NCBI RefSeq assembly: GCF_001456935.1
Contig: NZ_KQ758483.1
Span: 62,001-126,000, forward strand
Source: [Bacillus] enclensis
GTDB lineage: Bacteria > Bacillota > Bacilli > Bacillales > Bacillaceae_B
Direction: 5' to 3'
Length of the DNA stretch: 64,000 nt
The notes beneath the pieces are model-generated. The model did no database searches. It saw nothing but the letters and a program-made list of their open reading frames with translations, and was not told the DNA's origin. Position 1 is the stretch's first letter; each line of letters opens with the position of its first letter. The position numbers and the translations under genes are program-made. Positions 63,329 through 64,000 of this stretch are shown piece after piece.

Positions 63329-63904
63329 ATGGCGGTTAATCGGAAACAACAAATCGTGGAGGCGGCCTCCAAGTCATTTTCTTTATTTGGATATAAAGCC
63401 ACCACCATGGACCAGGTCGCAAAGCTTGCGAATGTAGGAAAAGGGACGATTTATACGTTCTTTAAAAACAAAGAAGAACTATTTGATGAAATTGTCACTT
63501 CCTTGCTTAATGAAATGAAAAAGGAAGCTGAGGAAGTGATTGACCCCCAGGAATCTTTTTCAACAAATGTTCATCGGGCCCTGTTCCGCCTGCTTGAATT
63601 CCGGAAAGAGCATCAGCTGACAATCAAGCTCTATCAAGAGGCAAGGGAAATGGGAACGCCTGCTGTTTCGGAAGTAATCGACCGTATGGAAAAAGTGGTC
63701 GTCGAATTTTTAAGTCACCGCATTGAAAAAGCGATTGCTTCTGGCGCAATCAAGCCATGCAACCCGGAAATGACTGCTTTTATCATGCTGAAGCTTTATG
63801 TCTCATTGATTTTTGATTGGGAACGTCTTCACGGTCCATTGGAAAAAGATGAGATTGCCAATTTGTTCGAGCTCTATCTTATTAAAGGGTTATCTGCCGG
63901 ATAG
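63329..63904 (+). CDS. yhgD: YhgD-like TetR-family regulator
   Basis: The 191-residue protein has the TetR N-terminal helix-turn-helix TTMDQVAKLANVGKGTIYTF and a helical ligand domain. Length equals B. subtilis YhgD. ATG 63329 follows GAGGAGTGAGG; the frame is open upstream for 130 codons but lacks a start site there. In B. subtilis yhgD is followed by yhgE, which would start just beyond this window. Operator-like repeats lie immediately downstream. Confidence 0.85.
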   Translation: MAVNRKQQIVEAASKSFSLFGYKATTMDQVAKLANVGKGTIYTFFKNKEELFDEIVTSLLNEMKKEAEEVIDPQESFSTNVHRALFRLLEFRKEHQLTIKLYQEAREMGTPAVSEVIDRMEKVVVEFLSHRIEKAIASGAIKPCNPEMTAFIMLKLYVSLIFDWERLHGPLEKDEIANLFELYLIKGLSAG

Positions 63905-63923
63905 TCCTTCATTTTTGGCCGAG

Positions 63924-63950
63924 AATGACCAATAGAACAAAATGGTCATT
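63924..63950. promoter_or_regulatory. Operator-like inverted repeat 1 downstream of yhgD
   Basis: AATGACCA and TGGTCATT form 8-bp arms separated by 11 bases. Its core GACCAAT is shared with the second repeat. Confidence 0.55.
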
Positions 63951-63965
63951 TATTTTTTGAAGGTT

Positions 63966-63992
63966 ATTGACCAATTGAGATATTTGGTCAAT
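63966..63992. promoter_or_regulatory. Operator-like inverted repeat 2 downstream of yhgD
   Basis: ATTGACCAA and TTGGTCAAT form perfect 9-bp arms around 9 bases. The left arm contains TTGACC, a plausible -35 for the next gene. Confidence 0.6.
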
Positions 63993-64000
63993 TATTCTGC

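Noticed and set aside
1..64000. tRNA, rRNA, integrase, transposase or prophage genes
   Set aside because: None was recognised on either strand.

Overview
The window reads as a chromosomal segment of an endospore-forming Bacillaceae, a relative of Bacillus subtilis but not that species. Evidence: strong AGGAGG-type ribosome sites with ATG/GTG/TTG starts, an alpha/beta-type spore DNA-binding protein, YheC/YheD ATP-grasp coat proteins, tiny YjcZ-type sporulation peptides, a LysM/GH18 spore cortex enzyme, ScoC, and extended gene order matching the B. subtilis yhe-yha-hem block (yheIH, yheEDCBA, yhaX-hemZ, yhaRQPONML-prsA, yhaJ, scoC, yhaH, trpP, hit, ecsABC, yhaA, hmoB, hemEHY, yhgD). No rRNA, tRNA, CRISPR, prophage or transposase gene was seen.

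Layout. 1-3.4 kb: end of an unknown gene, an MFS exporter and a SigY-type ECF sigma operon with its membrane anti-sigma partners. 3.5-7.9 kb: a probable ribosome-controlled attenuator (24-codon leader ORF, terminator, competing antiterminator) ahead of the heterodimeric multidrug exporter bmrCD. 8.3-15 kb: an NAD(P)-binding protein, the cystine importer tcyABC, an orphan pair of Dpp-like permeases and fumarase. 15-19.6 kb: a SASP gene with a sigma-G-like promoter and a structured leader, the shared sugar-ABC ATPase msmX, a PucR-type regulator, a CsoR/CstR-type regulator and small genes. 19.7-24.7 kb: four consecutive yheC/yheD paralogues. 24.8-42 kb: yheBA, yhaX, hemZ, fatty-acid activation genes, the YhaQP exporter, the YhaO/YhaN nuclease pair, the YhaM exoribonuclease and the PrsA foldase. 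42-50.9 kb: tiny sporulation membrane peptides, scoC, trpP with a TRAP-like triplet array, hit and ecsABC. 51-57 kb: amidohydrolase, PAP2 phosphatase, a transporter and a LiaFSR-type envelope-stress system. 57-62 kb: heme genes hmoB, hemE, hemH, hemY. 61.6-64 kb: a spore peptidoglycan hydrolase and the TetR regulator yhgD with two operator-like inverted repeats at the window edge.

What stands out is mostly non-coding: (i) the bmrCD attenuator; (ii) a family of about nine dispersed structured repeats built from separable modules (end arms, a long central hairpin, and at four loci an upstream terminator hairpin), including one copy whose core is inverted relative to its ends; (iii) a fourfold ~130-bp tandem repeat between hit and ecsA, with a terminator placed to end a minus-strand transcript; (iv) the multi-stem leader of the SASP gene; (v) a 20-21-bp phased motif array downstream of bmrD. 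Function names rest on recalled family features and gene order, not on database searches.
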